A program made the position numbers and the translations under genes. A stretch of 64,000 nt of DNA. It comes from Kiritimatiellia bacterium (lineage in GTDB: Bacteria; Verrucomicrobiota; Kiritimatiellia; UBA8416; YA12-FULL-48-11). The stretch is taken from the NCBI GenBank assembly GCA_028716365.1, contig JAQUPZ010000003.1, forward strand, positions 310,001-374,000, written 5' to 3'. The notes below the pieces were generated by a model. That model was not told the DNA's origin, made no database searches, and saw only the letters and a list, made by a program, of their open reading frames with translations. Within the stretch, counting starts at the first letter, position 1; every line of letters starts with the position of its first letter. Below, in pieces: positions 23,899 through 32,625 of the stretch.

Positions 23899-26088
23899 AT
23901 GATGAACCGATGGATAAACAAGAGCGGGAATGGTGTGGTTTGGTTTATGGTAGTGGTGGTCATTACAACTTGGCTGATCTCTGTTGCCGACCTGTGCGCA
24001 GCACAGGACAACTTGAAACTGGTGTTTTCAGCGGCAGCCGACAACGATCTATACCGGGTGATGACGGCGACCGGCAAGTCGTTTCCACGATACACCAGTG
24101 CCAAAGAGGCGGTTGATGCCGCGCAACCGGGGACAGGTGTGCTGATCCTGGCCGACGGGTATCCAAAGAAGACTACCATGATCGAACCCGCTGTCTTCGA
24201 ACAGGCCGCGAAGAAAAACCTGCGGTTATACGTGGAGTATCCCTCCGCCCTCCCGGATCTGGCTGTGGATCGGCCGCGGGCGACTCAGTTGGAGCGAGTG
24301 GTCGTTTGTACCGATGATTTTGGTGACTCACTGAAAAAGATGCAACTGCTGGCGATTCACGACTGCCACTTTGTAGAGCTCAAGGCGGATAAGCCGTATC
24401 TGGTGGCCGCAAAAGTGGCCGGTTTCGATACCGCGGTGTACGGCTTGGACGACGTGAAAGTCTGGCCAATTCTGTTTGAACATCCCCGTTGCAGTGTGCT
24501 GGTGTCAACCACCAAATTGAGTCAGTTCGTGACTGCAAGGTATGCTACCAAGGATGCCATGCAGGCGGTTTGGAGGATGATACTGGGTTGGCTCCAGCCG
24601 GGTGTTCCGATCCCCATGCTGGACTGGACGCCCACGGTGAGAGCCACCTATAGCCGTGACGTCAAACTCCCCGCCGATGCGGTAAGAAGGGCAGTTATTC
24701 GGGGTGTTGACTGGCACTCCAACGCCAAACTGCTGTTGGGGGCTGACTGGCAGGACAAGTATATTGAGGACCGCGAGGCGTGCATCATAAAAAATGCCCC
24801 TCAGAAAAGTACCACGCCGAAAGACCAGCGCTCTGTGGGGGACGGTGAATTCGGGGTACTCGAGGGATTCAGTTCACGTATTGACTACGAAGGTAAGCAG
24901 CCGATCCGTTGGTGGTTGCGAACCGATTCCAATGGGGAAAGTTCTTTAGCTTTCGCGTTACGGTCGAAAATGGACGGCGACGAACGAAGCCGGCGTATTG
25001 CGGCCAACCTGCTGGATTGGGTTTATTTCAAATCGCCTTTCTTTCTGAAAGACCCCGCCAAGCCGAATTTTGGTCTAATCCAATGGGGCACCGGCACACC
25101 TTCGCTTTATGGGGACAACGACATCAAGATCATCCTGGGCTGCTTGGGAACGGCTTCAGTACTGGGCACGGATCGTTGGGACGAAGTGTTGGTGGAGAAT
25201 ATTCTTGGAAACTTCCGTACCACCGGCATTTACGGCTTCCGCGGGGGATGTCTGAACAACAAGGACCTGCTTGCGAAAGGCTGGCAACACTACTGGCGTG
25301 CCAAGACGCTCCACTATGCGCCGCACTACGAGGCGTGGATATGGGCCTCATACCTGTGGCTTTACGATAAGACAGGATACAAACCGCTTCTGGAACGTAC
25401 CCGAGATGCGATCCGCATGATGATGGAGGGGTATCCGGATAAGTGGCGCTGGACTAATGGCATTCAGCAGGAACGCGGTCGCATGCTGTTAACACTGGCT
25501 TGGTTGATCCGCGTCGATGACCAACCGCAACACCGCGCCTGGCTCAAGCGTATTGCCGGGGATATGCAGAAGTGCCAGGACTCCAGTGGTGCAATTCGTG
25601 AAGAACTCGGCGACTTGAGCAAGGGTAGTTACCGACCGGCGCGTTCCAACGCCGAGTACGGCACCACCGAGGCGTCACTGATCGAGAAAAATGGCGACCC
25701 CGTCGCGGACATGCTCTACACCTGCAACTTCACCTTCCTGGGTTTGCACGAAGCCGCGGCTGCCACTGGTGACGTTCAGTACCAACAAATGGCGGATAAG
25801 CTCGCCGACTTCCTTGTTCGTATTCAAATCACCAGCCCGGTACATCCAGAGCTGGACGGTGGCTGGTTCCGCGCTTTCGATTTCGCCAAGTGGGACTACT
25901 GGGGCTCCAATGCAGACGCAGGTTGGGGCGCCTGGTGTATCGAAGTCGGCTGGACACAAGCATGGATCCCCACGGTGTTGGCCTTGCGAGAGCTCCGTCT
26001 GAATCTATGGGACATGAGTAAACAGAGCAAGGTGGCAAAGCACTGGGAGAAATGCCGAAAGTTGATGCTGCCAGACGAGGCGAATTAA
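23899..26088 (+). CDS. Secreted helical-barrel protein, glycoside-hydrolase-like
   Basis: 729 residues from ATG 23899 (or 23902), chosen because GAGG lies 6-9 bases upstream. ATG 23887 has no ribosome site. A signal anchor or peptide covers about 15-34. An N-terminal alpha/beta part (about 40-270) resembles a flavodoxin or glutamine-amidotransferase-like layer: GVLILADGYPKK, then VVVCTDDFGD. From about 370 the sequence has the Trp/Tyr-rich helical-hairpin texture of six-hairpin glycosidases: AKTLHYAPHYEAWIWASYLW, GGWFRAFDFAKWDYWGSNAD, WGAWCIEVGWTQAWI. Family and catalytic acids are not identified. The next gene also has a helical barrel, so the two may act in sequence on one sugar. Confidence 0.6.
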   Translation: MMNRWINKSGNGVVWFMVVVVITTWLISVADLCAAQDNLKLVFSAAADNDLYRVMTATGKSFPRYTSAKEAVDAAQPGTGVLILADGYPKKTTMIEPAVFEQAAKKNLRLYVEYPSALPDLAVDRPRATQLERVVVCTDDFGDSLKKMQLLAIHDCHFVELKADKPYLVAAKVAGFDTAVYGLDDVKVWPILFEHPRCSVLVSTTKLSQFVTARYATKDAMQAVWRMILGWLQPGVPIPMLDWTPTVRATYSRDVKLPADAVRRAVIRGVDWHSNAKLLLGADWQDKYIEDREACIIKNAPQKSTTPKDQRSVGDGEFGVLEGFSSRIDYEGKQPIRWWLRTDSNGESSLAFALRSKMDGDERSRRIAANLLDWVYFKSPFFLKDPAKPNFGLIQWGTGTPSLYGDNDIKIILGCLGTASVLGTDRWDEVLVENILGNFRTTGIYGFRGGCLNNKDLLAKGWQHYWRAKTLHYAPHYEAWIWASYLWLYDKTGYKPLLERTRDAIRMMMEGYPDKWRWTNGIQQERGRMLLTLAWLIRVDDQPQHRAWLKRIAGDMQKCQDSSGAIREELGDLSKGSYRPARSNAEYGTTEASLIEKNGDPVADMLYTCNFTFLGLHEAAAATGDVQYQQMADKLADFLVRIQITSPVHPELDGGWFRAFDFAKWDYWGSNADAGWGAWCIEVGWTQAWIPTVLALRELRLNLWDMSKQSKVAKHWEKCRKLMLPDEAN

Positions 26089-26146
26089 TGACACAAAGGC
26101 AATAGCCGATAACGAAGGCGATCACGATTTTTATGGGAGATTAGTC

Positions 26147-27349
26147 ATGAATAATTCCAAGTACAATGTGCCGAATGACCGACTCGTTGCCTTGTGTGAG
26201 CAGTACCGGTTGGCGATGTTTAACGACGTGGCTCCCTGGTGGCTTAAGCACTCGCTTGATCGCGAGTGCGGCGGTTACTACAGCTTGCTGGAGCGTGACG
26301 GCCATCCATGGGCTACCGACAAATACATGTGGATGACCGGTCGCGAAATCTGGATGTTTAGTCAACTCTACAACCAGTACGAGAAGAATCCCAAGTGGCT
26401 GGACGCCGCGCGACTTGGGGCAGACTTTGTCCTGCGGCATGCCTTTACGCCTGAGGGAAAAATGTATTTCCGTCTCACCCGGGATGGCCGTCCGATGTCC
26501 AAGGTGTTGAGCATTTACACGGAGGTCTTCAATTCTATTGCGATGGCCGAGTTAAGTAAGGCGGCTGGCGATGAAACGTTCTGGGTAAAGGCCATGGCGA
26601 TGTACGATCACCTCATTCCCCGGTTTGGCGAGCCGTCCGATACACCCTTGCTGGGTTATCCTATTAATGCCCAGTTTCACTTGCACGCCCATGACATGTG
26701 CCGCATCACGGTGGCCTGGGTGTACAACGAGATTCGCACCAGTCAACGGTTCGAGAATGACCTGACTTTGTCGGTAGATTCGATCCTTCAGCGGCATTGG
26801 AAGCCGGAACTGAACGCTCTGCTGGAGAATGTGGCCCCGGACGGATCTTCTCTTCTTGATATTCCAGAGGGACGCATGTTCCACCCCGGTCATGCCATCG
26901 AAAGCGCCTGGATGCTCATGGAGATCGCCCGAAAACGGGGCGACAAAAACCTTGTACAGACCGCCGTCAAGATCGTTCTGGCATCTCTGGAGCATGGCTG
27001 GGACAAAGAATACGGCGGGCTCCGGTACATCACGAATATTGACTGGACGCCGACGCACGAGTTAGCGGCGAATATGAAACTCTGGTGGCCGCACTGCGAG
27101 ACGCTTTACGCCTTGTTGCTGGGTTGGTCACTCACCGGAAAAAACGACCTTTGGCAGTGGTATGAGAAGGTACATGAGTATTCGTTCAATCACTTCCCTG
27201 ATCCGGAGTACGGCGAATGGTTCGGGTACCTCGACCGGGATGGAAGTCCTGTCTGGACTGCCAAGGCCAACGGCTGGAAAGGATTCTTCCACTTACCGCG
27301 TGTACTGCTGCGCTGTTACCAGTTACTGGATCAATTAACCAGGAAGTGA
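26147..27349 (+). CDS. N-acylglucosamine 2-epimerase family protein
   Basis: A 400-residue (alpha/alpha)6-barrel sugar epimerase/isomerase without a signal peptide, so cytoplasmic. Family motifs are clear: MWMTGREIWMFSQLY, FHPGHAIESAWMLME (His near 244), MKLWWPHCETLYALLL (His near 313), and WFGYLDRDGSP. The two His residues are the usual acid/base pair. Relatives interconvert N-acetylglucosamine and N-acetylmannosamine, cellobiose, or mannose, glucose and fructose. Substrate cannot be read here. GGGAGATTAGTC precedes the ATG. It is followed by a sugar transporter gene 20 bases on, which points to processing of an imported sugar. Confidence 0.88.
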   Translation: MNNSKYNVPNDRLVALCEQYRLAMFNDVAPWWLKHSLDRECGGYYSLLERDGHPWATDKYMWMTGREIWMFSQLYNQYEKNPKWLDAARLGADFVLRHAFTPEGKMYFRLTRDGRPMSKVLSIYTEVFNSIAMAELSKAAGDETFWVKAMAMYDHLIPRFGEPSDTPLLGYPINAQFHLHAHDMCRITVAWVYNEIRTSQRFENDLTLSVDSILQRHWKPELNALLENVAPDGSSLLDIPEGRMFHPGHAIESAWMLMEIARKRGDKNLVQTAVKIVLASLEHGWDKEYGGLRYITNIDWTPTHELAANMKLWWPHCETLYALLLGWSLTGKNDLWQWYEKVHEYSFNHFPDPEYGEWFGYLDRDGSPVWTAKANGWKGFFHLPRVLLRCYQLLDQLTRK

Positions 27350-27369
27350 CGACTGAAGGATACAATGGC

Positions 27370-28809
27370 ATGAACATGGAAGCGAATAACGCGCGGTCCG
27401 AAAGTTGGCTGGAGAGCGACGTCTCATTGAAGGGTAGTGGACTTTTCCTGGCGGCTATCTGTCTGGTGGCTTCTGTAGGGGGACTCCTGTTCGGGTTCGA
27501 TACGGCGGTGATCTCCGGGACATTCGGGTTTGTGGAGAAACAGTTTGCGCTCAGTAAATTTGAACTAGGCTGGTTCGGGAGCGCAGCGCTAGTGGGCTGT
27601 ATCGTAGGGGCCGCGGTGGCCGGCTGGTTTGGTGACCGGTTTGGCCGCAAGCCTGTTCTGATCGTAGGGGCAGTATTCTTTTTTGTTTCCGCGCTTTACT
27701 CCGCGATCCCGCGTACTTTCACGATCCTGATGTGGGCCCGTGTCATCGGTGGCGTGGGTGTCGGTATCGCTTCCGTCCTTGCGCCAATGTATATCTCCGA
27801 GTTTTCACCCCCGAAAATCAGGGGCCGGCTGGTGGCGTTGTACCAGCTGTCCATTGTTATCGGGATTCTCCTGGCTTATTACAGCAATGCGGTACTCCTG
27901 CGTTTTTCCGAGACGCATCCGGCAGCGTTCGGCGGGAAAGGCGTGTTGCATTGGGCGCTTGTTGAACAGGTGTGGCGCGGCATGTTCGGAGCCGAGATGA
28001 TCCCGAATGTCATCTTTATTGTCCTCCTGTTGCTGGTGCCGGAAAGTCCGCGTTGGCTGGTTGAGGTCGGCCGGATGGATCAAGCTTTCCGCATCCTGGC
28101 CCGGGTCGGCGGCCGGGCAGTGGCGGAACAGGAAATGGTCCAGATTCGCGATGCCATCGGGAAAGAGGAAGGCTCGATTCGGGAATTGTTTCAGCCAGGC
28201 CTGCGGCTCGCGTTGATAGTAGGGCTGGGATTGTCCATCTTTGGACAGATGACTGGTGTCAATATTGTAGTGTACTATGGTCCCATGATTTTGGAACAGG
28301 CGGGGCTGAAGATGGGGAGTGCGTTCCAGTACCAAGTGATTCTGGGTTTTATCAATCTTGTCTTTACCCTGGTGGCGATCTGGAAGGTGGACACCTGGGG
28401 ACGCCGGCCATTGCTGATCTGGGGGATGGTGGTAGTTACGCTGATGATGGGGATCACCGGGTTACTGTTTGCCATGAAGCTGACCTCCGGTATCTGGATC
28501 GTCATCGCGCTCAGCACATACATGGCGTGCGAGGCGTTGTCAATCTGCGCCGTGATCTGGGTCTTGACTCCCGAGATATTTCCCAACCGCATCCGTGGGC
28601 GTGCAATGTCGGTTGTGGTATTCGCCAATTGGGGTACGAACACCGTAAGTGCTTTTTTATTCCCGTGGTTTGTTGATCGCTTCGGCATGCACGCTGGCTT
28701 TTTTACATTTTCTGCAATTTGCCTGGTAGCTACCGTCTTCTTCTGGCGTTTTGTCCCCGAAACCAAGGGTAAGAGCCTGGAAGAGATCGAAAGATATTGG
28801 CGGACCTGA
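27370..28809 (+). CDS. MFS sugar:proton symporter
   Basis: A 479-residue inner-membrane transporter of the sugar-porter family with about twelve hydrophobic segments. Signatures are GGLLFGFDTAVISG (first helix), GDRFGRKPVL (loop 2-3), VPESPRWLVEVGR (central loop), DTWGRRPLLIWG (loop 8-9) and VPETKGKSLEEIE (C-terminus), as in XylE and GalP. It imports a monosaccharide with H+. The start at 27370 follows GAAGGA at 9 bases. A longer frame overlaps the epimerase gene and has no support. It is co-transcribed with the epimerase. Its substrate is probably a sugar released by the upstream secreted enzymes. Confidence 0.9.
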   Translation: MNMEANNARSESWLESDVSLKGSGLFLAAICLVASVGGLLFGFDTAVISGTFGFVEKQFALSKFELGWFGSAALVGCIVGAAVAGWFGDRFGRKPVLIVGAVFFFVSALYSAIPRTFTILMWARVIGGVGVGIASVLAPMYISEFSPPKIRGRLVALYQLSIVIGILLAYYSNAVLLRFSETHPAAFGGKGVLHWALVEQVWRGMFGAEMIPNVIFIVLLLLVPESPRWLVEVGRMDQAFRILARVGGRAVAEQEMVQIRDAIGKEEGSIRELFQPGLRLALIVGLGLSIFGQMTGVNIVVYYGPMILEQAGLKMGSAFQYQVILGFINLVFTLVAIWKVDTWGRRPLLIWGMVVVTLMMGITGLLFAMKLTSGIWIVIALSTYMACEALSICAVIWVLTPEIFPNRIRGRAMSVVVFANWGTNTVSAFLFPWFVDRFGMHAGFFTFSAICLVATVFFWRFVPETKGKSLEEIERYWRT

Positions 28810-28945
28810 TGTTGTAAAAAGACACATCCGTAATCGTGGCTGGAATTCTACTGTTGGAAGAAGCAAATCTGGTCGGATCAGGCTGAAAATGATACTTGCC
28901 AAGCCGGACTTTGCAAAGAAACGAAAGGTTTCGGCGCGCAGAGCT

Positions 28946-30082
28946 TCATTTGTTTTCGTACCAAAGGATTTTATTGTTTCGTCCCGCTGAGACAATGATA
29001 TCGAGCTTTCCGTCGCCGTTCATGTCGGCGGCAACAACACACTCAGCCGCCACACCCATCTCGATCTCGGTCCTGGTGAACTGCTGACCTGTATTGCCGG
29101 TAGAATGGAATAAAACGAGTCCGCCGCCGGCGGCTCGCCAGCCGGCAACAATCTCATCCATGCCATCACCGTCGAAATCAGCTACAGTCAAAGCGTGACC
29201 TTCCTTCATTGTCGTATCCAAGACGTGCCGTTGTCTTTGCCCATTACCGGTCGATTGGGTGTAGACAACCAATTGGCTGCCATGGAGCGGTTCAATCGTG
29301 GCAATAAACGTTTTGTTAGAGCCGAGTTTACCTGGTACCACTTCACTGGCACCGGGTGCTCCCGTAGCAATAAGAGTTTTCTGCCAGTGTCCACTTTCAG
29401 GGGAACCCTCGAAATGAAACCGGTAAATTCCTTCGGCGCTTGCTGTAAGAATTTCAGCCCGGCCATTCTTGTCAAGATCGCCTACGTGAATTCCATGTAA
29501 CAAGGTAAATGATTCGTCAATGGACCAGACCTTCCACGGGTCCGTTGCGGGTTTGGTTGGAATGCGGAACGCCCAAAGATGAACAGGTTTAGGTTTACGT
29601 AAGCCTTCCGAACCAACACCGACAATCGGCGCGTGGATGAGTTCCGGCCGGCCATCACCATCCAGGTCACCCCAGCGGAGCCGATGTACAACCGGATCTT
29701 CCGCAATGGGATGAATCTGCCATGGCTGTTCCAGCGTTCCTGTACGGCTGAGCCACTGGATCTTGTTTTCTTTGTTGGTCCGAACAAAAACAAAGCCGCT
29801 TGCCAGTGCGAGATCAATCTGACCGTCACCATCTATGTCATAAGGTGCCAGATCAATATTTTTCGTTGTTTGTGACACAGGGTGGGACTTCCATGTCGGA
29901 TTTTCAAACCACTCCACCCGGTTGGCGTCGGTCGCCAGGGCAACCACGTCTGGCCTGCTGTCACCGTTCATATCAGCGATGGCCAACTGGTAACCGGCGC
30001 GAAAATCTGCAATGTCGTGTCTTTCAAAACGTACCGGGCCGGCAATTGCGGCCATCAAGTAAGCGATGAATATTATGTACAT
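28946..30082 (-). CDS. Exported FG-GAP/VCBS-repeat beta-propeller protein
   Basis: 378 residues with a short N-terminal hydrophobic segment (MYIIFIAYLMAAIAG) and repeated calcium-binding loops: DMNGDSRPD, DIDGDGQID, DLDGDGRPE, DLDKNGRAE, DFDGDGMDE and DMNGDGKLD, spaced about 50-60 residues apart as blades of a seven-bladed propeller. Such proteins bind ligands or surfaces and are not enzymes by themselves. GGAGAATGCC precedes the ATG. It converges with the sugar transporter gene and lies just downstream of an ATP-grasp gene, probably in one transcript. Confidence 0.82.
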   Translation of the reverse strand: MYIIFIAYLMAAIAGPVRFERHDIADFRAGYQLAIADMNGDSRPDVVALATDANRVEWFENPTWKSHPVSQTTKNIDLAPYDIDGDGQIDLALASGFVFVRTNKENKIQWLSRTGTLEQPWQIHPIAEDPVVHRLRWGDLDGDGRPELIHAPIVGVGSEGLRKPKPVHLWAFRIPTKPATDPWKVWSIDESFTLLHGIHVGDLDKNGRAEILTASAEGIYRFHFEGSPESGHWQKTLIATGAPGASEVVPGKLGSNKTFIATIEPLHGSQLVVYTQSTGNGQRQRHVLDTTMKEGHALTVADFDGDGMDEIVAGWRAAGGGLVLFHSTGNTGQQFTRTEIEMGVAAECVVAADMNGDGKLDIIVSAGRNNKILWYENK

Positions 30083-30094
30083 GGCATTCTCCTT

Positions 30095-31111
30095 CTATTT
30101 CTGCTGGAATGCAGGATGACGACTGATGGCCAGGTTCAGGATCCGGTTGTTCATGGCCCCGTAGGAGAAGCCAGCGGTTCTGGCGGAGTATGCCAGGCTG
30201 CAATCGATGCTTAAATCAGGATTCGGATTGACGTCAAGAACATAGAAGATGCCGTCCCTGAGTCTTATCTCAATCCTGGCGTAGTCACGACACCCGATTG
30301 CACGATAGGTTTCTGTTGCAACCATCTTGAGCCTTTTCATCTCGGTATGGCTCAATGGTGCCGGAACAACAGTCTTGATCTTTCGGAAAGCTTTCGAATT
30401 GGTGATAAACTTCGCATGATATGTATACAATCGCTCACGAATGTTGCTTATACCAGCGAAGTTTTTTTCAAGGGGAGGCAGCATCTCCAGCGTATTGTTG
30501 CCCCATATAGATACGTGGAATTCCCGTCCATCGATAAAGTCTTCGACAATAGCGGGTTGGTGATATTTTTCAGTAACGTAAGCTATTCTTTTGTATAATT
30601 CGGCTGGATTGGTAACAACTGACTTGTTTGAAATGCCTATACTGCAATGCTCAAATGCGGCTTTCACGATTGCAGGAAATGAATTCCATCCGTTCTTTCC
30701 GGCTGAATGAAACACCCTCCAGCGCGGGCACGGAATGCCGTTTTGTTTCAGTATCTGCCTGGTCTTGATCTTGTCGGCGCTGAGGGCGAGTGTTTTTGGT
30801 GAAGAGCCGGTGTAAACGAAGCCCATTCGTTCAAATATTTTTGCAGCCAGGAATTCACTATGTTTGATACCCGGTAATTCTTCACACCAGTTGAACAGGA
30901 TATATTCGGCAGTATTGAAACCTGAAAGAATTGTCCGCAGGTCAGGGGAAGACACGGGAATAAGTTTTACAGAATGACCGTAACATCTCAGACAGTTTGC
31001 CAGTTTCTCAGACTGTTTATGGATTTCTTCATGCGTTTTGGATGTCCACGCCGGATCAACATTGTATACAAGCAGAACGGGCAGTGATCTGTAATTACCT
31101 TCTTTTCGCAT
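30095..31111 (-). CDS. ATP-grasp ligase, D-alanine-D-alanine-ligase-like
   Basis: A 338-residue cytoplasmic ATP-grasp protein. The ATP-binding region includes FPAIVKAAFEHCSIGISNKS, QPAIVEDFIDGREFHVSI, and RDYARIEIRLRDGIFYVLDVNPNPDL, where the last Asp/Asn pair binds Mg2+ as in Ddl. The N-terminal Rossmann-like part (LPVLLVYNVDPA) differs from true Ddl. No cell-wall genes are adjacent, so it may ligate another amino-acid or peptide substrate. The ribosome site GGAG is 12 bases from the ATG. It is followed by the FG-GAP gene 12 bases on. Assignment as ddl itself is not justified. Confidence 0.8.
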   Translation of the reverse strand: MRKEGNYRSLPVLLVYNVDPAWTSKTHEEIHKQSEKLANCLRCYGHSVKLIPVSSPDLRTILSGFNTAEYILFNWCEELPGIKHSEFLAAKIFERMGFVYTGSSPKTLALSADKIKTRQILKQNGIPCPRWRVFHSAGKNGWNSFPAIVKAAFEHCSIGISNKSVVTNPAELYKRIAYVTEKYHQPAIVEDFIDGREFHVSIWGNNTLEMLPPLEKNFAGISNIRERLYTYHAKFITNSKAFRKIKTVVPAPLSHTEMKRLKMVATETYRAIGCRDYARIEIRLRDGIFYVLDVNPNPDLSIDCSLAYSARTAGFSYGAMNNRILNLAISRHPAFQQK

Positions 31112-31388
31112 TCTTTTCGCTTTCTCCAGGAAAATACTATTGTGCCATATCCTCGTGCCACTTTATAAAATATTTATACAATTATTGGAATGAATGCAAT
31201 GGTATATGGCATAATGTCAGATTAAATGTAGTGCCTGTACGTTGTCCGGATCTCGCGTTCCCAGTCCATTATATGCCGGACTGTTGTGGACAGATTTCCA
31301 ACGGTTGTTAATAAACGACCAACAATCGTGTCTATAAATAGCGCGCAACGATATAAAGGGAAGGGTGAATCTTTATAACTCTTTGGAA

Positions 31389-31462
31389 TGGAGCGGGCGA
31401 CGGGAATCGAACCCGTGTGACCAGCTTGGAAGGCTGGAGCTTTACCACTAAGCAACGCCCGC
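31389..31462 (-). tRNA. tRNA-Gly(TCC)
   Basis: The minus strand folds into a complete cloverleaf. It has a GCGGGCG/CGCCCGC acceptor stem, D-arm GCTTAGTGGTAAAGC, anticodon stem CCAGC/GCTGG with loop CTTCCAA (anticodon TCC), T-arm ACGGG-TTCGATT-CCCGT, discriminator T and an encoded CCA end. It is 74 bases including CCA. Confidence 0.95.
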
Positions 31463-31533
31463 GACAAAAGAACAAGATTAACCAACCATGCACGGCTGTC
31501 AACGGGATACCCCGCGACAACCTTCCAAGGCTG

Positions 31534-31571
31534 ACTCGTCCGCCATAGTTCGCTTCAGCGAACTACGGTGG
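31534..31571. repeat. Hairpin insertion 1 in the tRNA remnant
   Basis: The arms CCGCCATAGTTCGC and GCGAACTACGGTGG pair over 14 positions, with one mismatch and one wobble, around a TTCA loop. It separates the anticodon-arm and D-arm pieces of the tRNA remnant. Confidence 0.6.
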
Positions 31572-31582
31572 AAGCTTTACCA

Positions 31583-31615
31583 TCCGCCTTCGCTCAGAAG
31601 CTTCGGCGGGACAAG
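31583..31615. repeat. Hairpin insertion 2 in the tRNA remnant
   Basis: CCGCC and GGCGG arms enclose TTC-GCT-CAGA-AGC-TTC, an interrupted stem. The TCCGCC start and GGCGG end resemble insertion 1, so both are probably members of one short palindromic repeat family. Confidence 0.55.
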
Positions 31616-31630
31616 CCAAGCAACGCCCGC

Positions 31631-31848
31631 AACTTTTGTAAGCGGCGGTTAGTTACTAGCAAATCTTCTTAATGGGGTCAATTCCGGCTTGCGGTTTTTT
31701 ACGCTGGTATTATGACAATCCCTGATTTATGAAACGTAGACAAGTCTTTCTGATCTTTGGAACAACAATTCGACCTTTCTTGTTTGGCAGGATGTTTTCC
31801 AGATGTGTCTTGTTTTGGTCCAGTATTTTTTTGTATAATAAGGCAGAT
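31631..31848. other. Leader region of the tolA-like gene
   Basis: AT-rich sequence with no supported gene. The in-frame start at 31729 is disregarded because AAGG lies just before ATG 31849. A promoter is expected here but I see no clear hexamer pair. Confidence 0.4.
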
Positions 31849-32541
31849 ATGAATAGGCGTTTTTTAAAATATCTCAGGATTGTTGCTGCGTGCCATTTCG
31901 GAGCGCTTGTTGTTATGCTGACAACTTCCGGTTGGACTGGACTCTTCCACCGGACGCCTGATCTTATTGTCCCTGTTGAATTTGTGGTTGAAGTGCCCGG
32001 TGAAGTTGTGCCGCATAGTAAAGCACCCTTACTTGAACCCAAACAGGAAGAAAGCAAGGGGCCTGACGAAAGTAATCTGGATTCGTTGAACATTGAGCCA
32101 GTAAAAAAGAAAAAAAACATTGAGCGAAGTACAAAAAAAATTACACGCATACCGGGTGCTGCAGGCGGCGGAGGGGCAAAGAAGACCAATCTCACTCCAG
32201 AGGAAATAAAACGGTTTCTGGATATGGGGGCAAAAGCGTCGGATCATACCTCCATTCCCGGTGATGAGGAGGTACGTTGTTTCGAAATAGTCCGCCGGAC
32301 AATGTACGAAGCATGGAACCAGCCGGGTACCGAAGATGCAGGTAATGCTGTGGCAGAGATTACCATAGGACTTTCCAGGGATGGAGGTATTCTGTGGAGG
32401 AAAATGTCCAAAAAATCAGGGAATGCCATATTTGATGAGTCGGTCATGCATGGTGTGAATTCGGTTGAGTTTGTCGAGCATCTTACTCCTGCATTTCTGG
32501 ATAAGCACAGGGAAATCCGGATTACATTCAAATTGGACTAA
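31849..32541 (+). CDS. TolA/TonB-like periplasm-spanning protein
   Basis: 230 residues. A single N-terminal membrane helix (about 9-25) follows a basic start (MNRRFLKYLR). A charged Lys/Glu/Pro linker (about 55-110, with KKKKNIERSTKK) follows, then a small alpha/beta C-terminal domain (about 140-230) with the TolA/TonB C-terminal pattern: RRTMYEAWNQPG, then AVAEITIGLSRDGGI, then FDESVMHGV. It would transmit inner-membrane energy to the outer membrane. It precedes tolB and pal, which supports a TolA role, but tolQ and tolR are not adjacent. The linker is shorter than in enteric TolA. Confidence 0.75.
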   Translation: MNRRFLKYLRIVAACHFGALVVMLTTSGWTGLFHRTPDLIVPVEFVVEVPGEVVPHSKAPLLEPKQEESKGPDESNLDSLNIEPVKKKKNIERSTKKITRIPGAAGGGGAKKTNLTPEEIKRFLDMGAKASDHTSIPGDEEVRCFEIVRRTMYEAWNQPGTEDAGNAVAEITIGLSRDGGILWRKMSKKSGNAIFDESVMHGVNSVEFVEHLTPAFLDKHREIRITFKLD

Positions 32542-32625
32542 TTTATGTATTGCGGATCATGACCGTTACTTTTATTCTCCAGAGTGAACTTATATCGGAA
32601 TTGCATTTCTTTAGATAGGATTATC

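Larger units (their letters stand above)
31500..31630 (-). pseudogene. Decayed tRNA-Gly copy interrupted by two hairpin insertions
   Basis: On the minus strand GCGGGCGTTGCTT (31618-31630) equals the start of the intact tRNA gene. TGGTAAAGCTT (D-arm) follows, then CAGCCTTGGAAGG (anticodon arm) and GCGGGGTATCCCGT (T-arm). These pieces are in tRNA order but are separated by inserted hairpins at about 31583-31615 and 31534-31571. The anticodon loop is altered and the acceptor end is lost. It lies immediately upstream of the intact gene in the direction of transcription. Confidence 0.6.

Noticed and set aside
27217..27369. Longer N-terminus for the sugar symporter
   Set aside because: It overlaps the epimerase gene. 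ATG 27370 has a good ribosome site and the family-typical cytoplasmic start.
30095..31111. Bona fide D-alanine-D-alanine ligase (ddl)
   Set aside because: The ATP-grasp core matches, but the N-terminal part and the gene context do not support cell-wall dipeptide synthesis.
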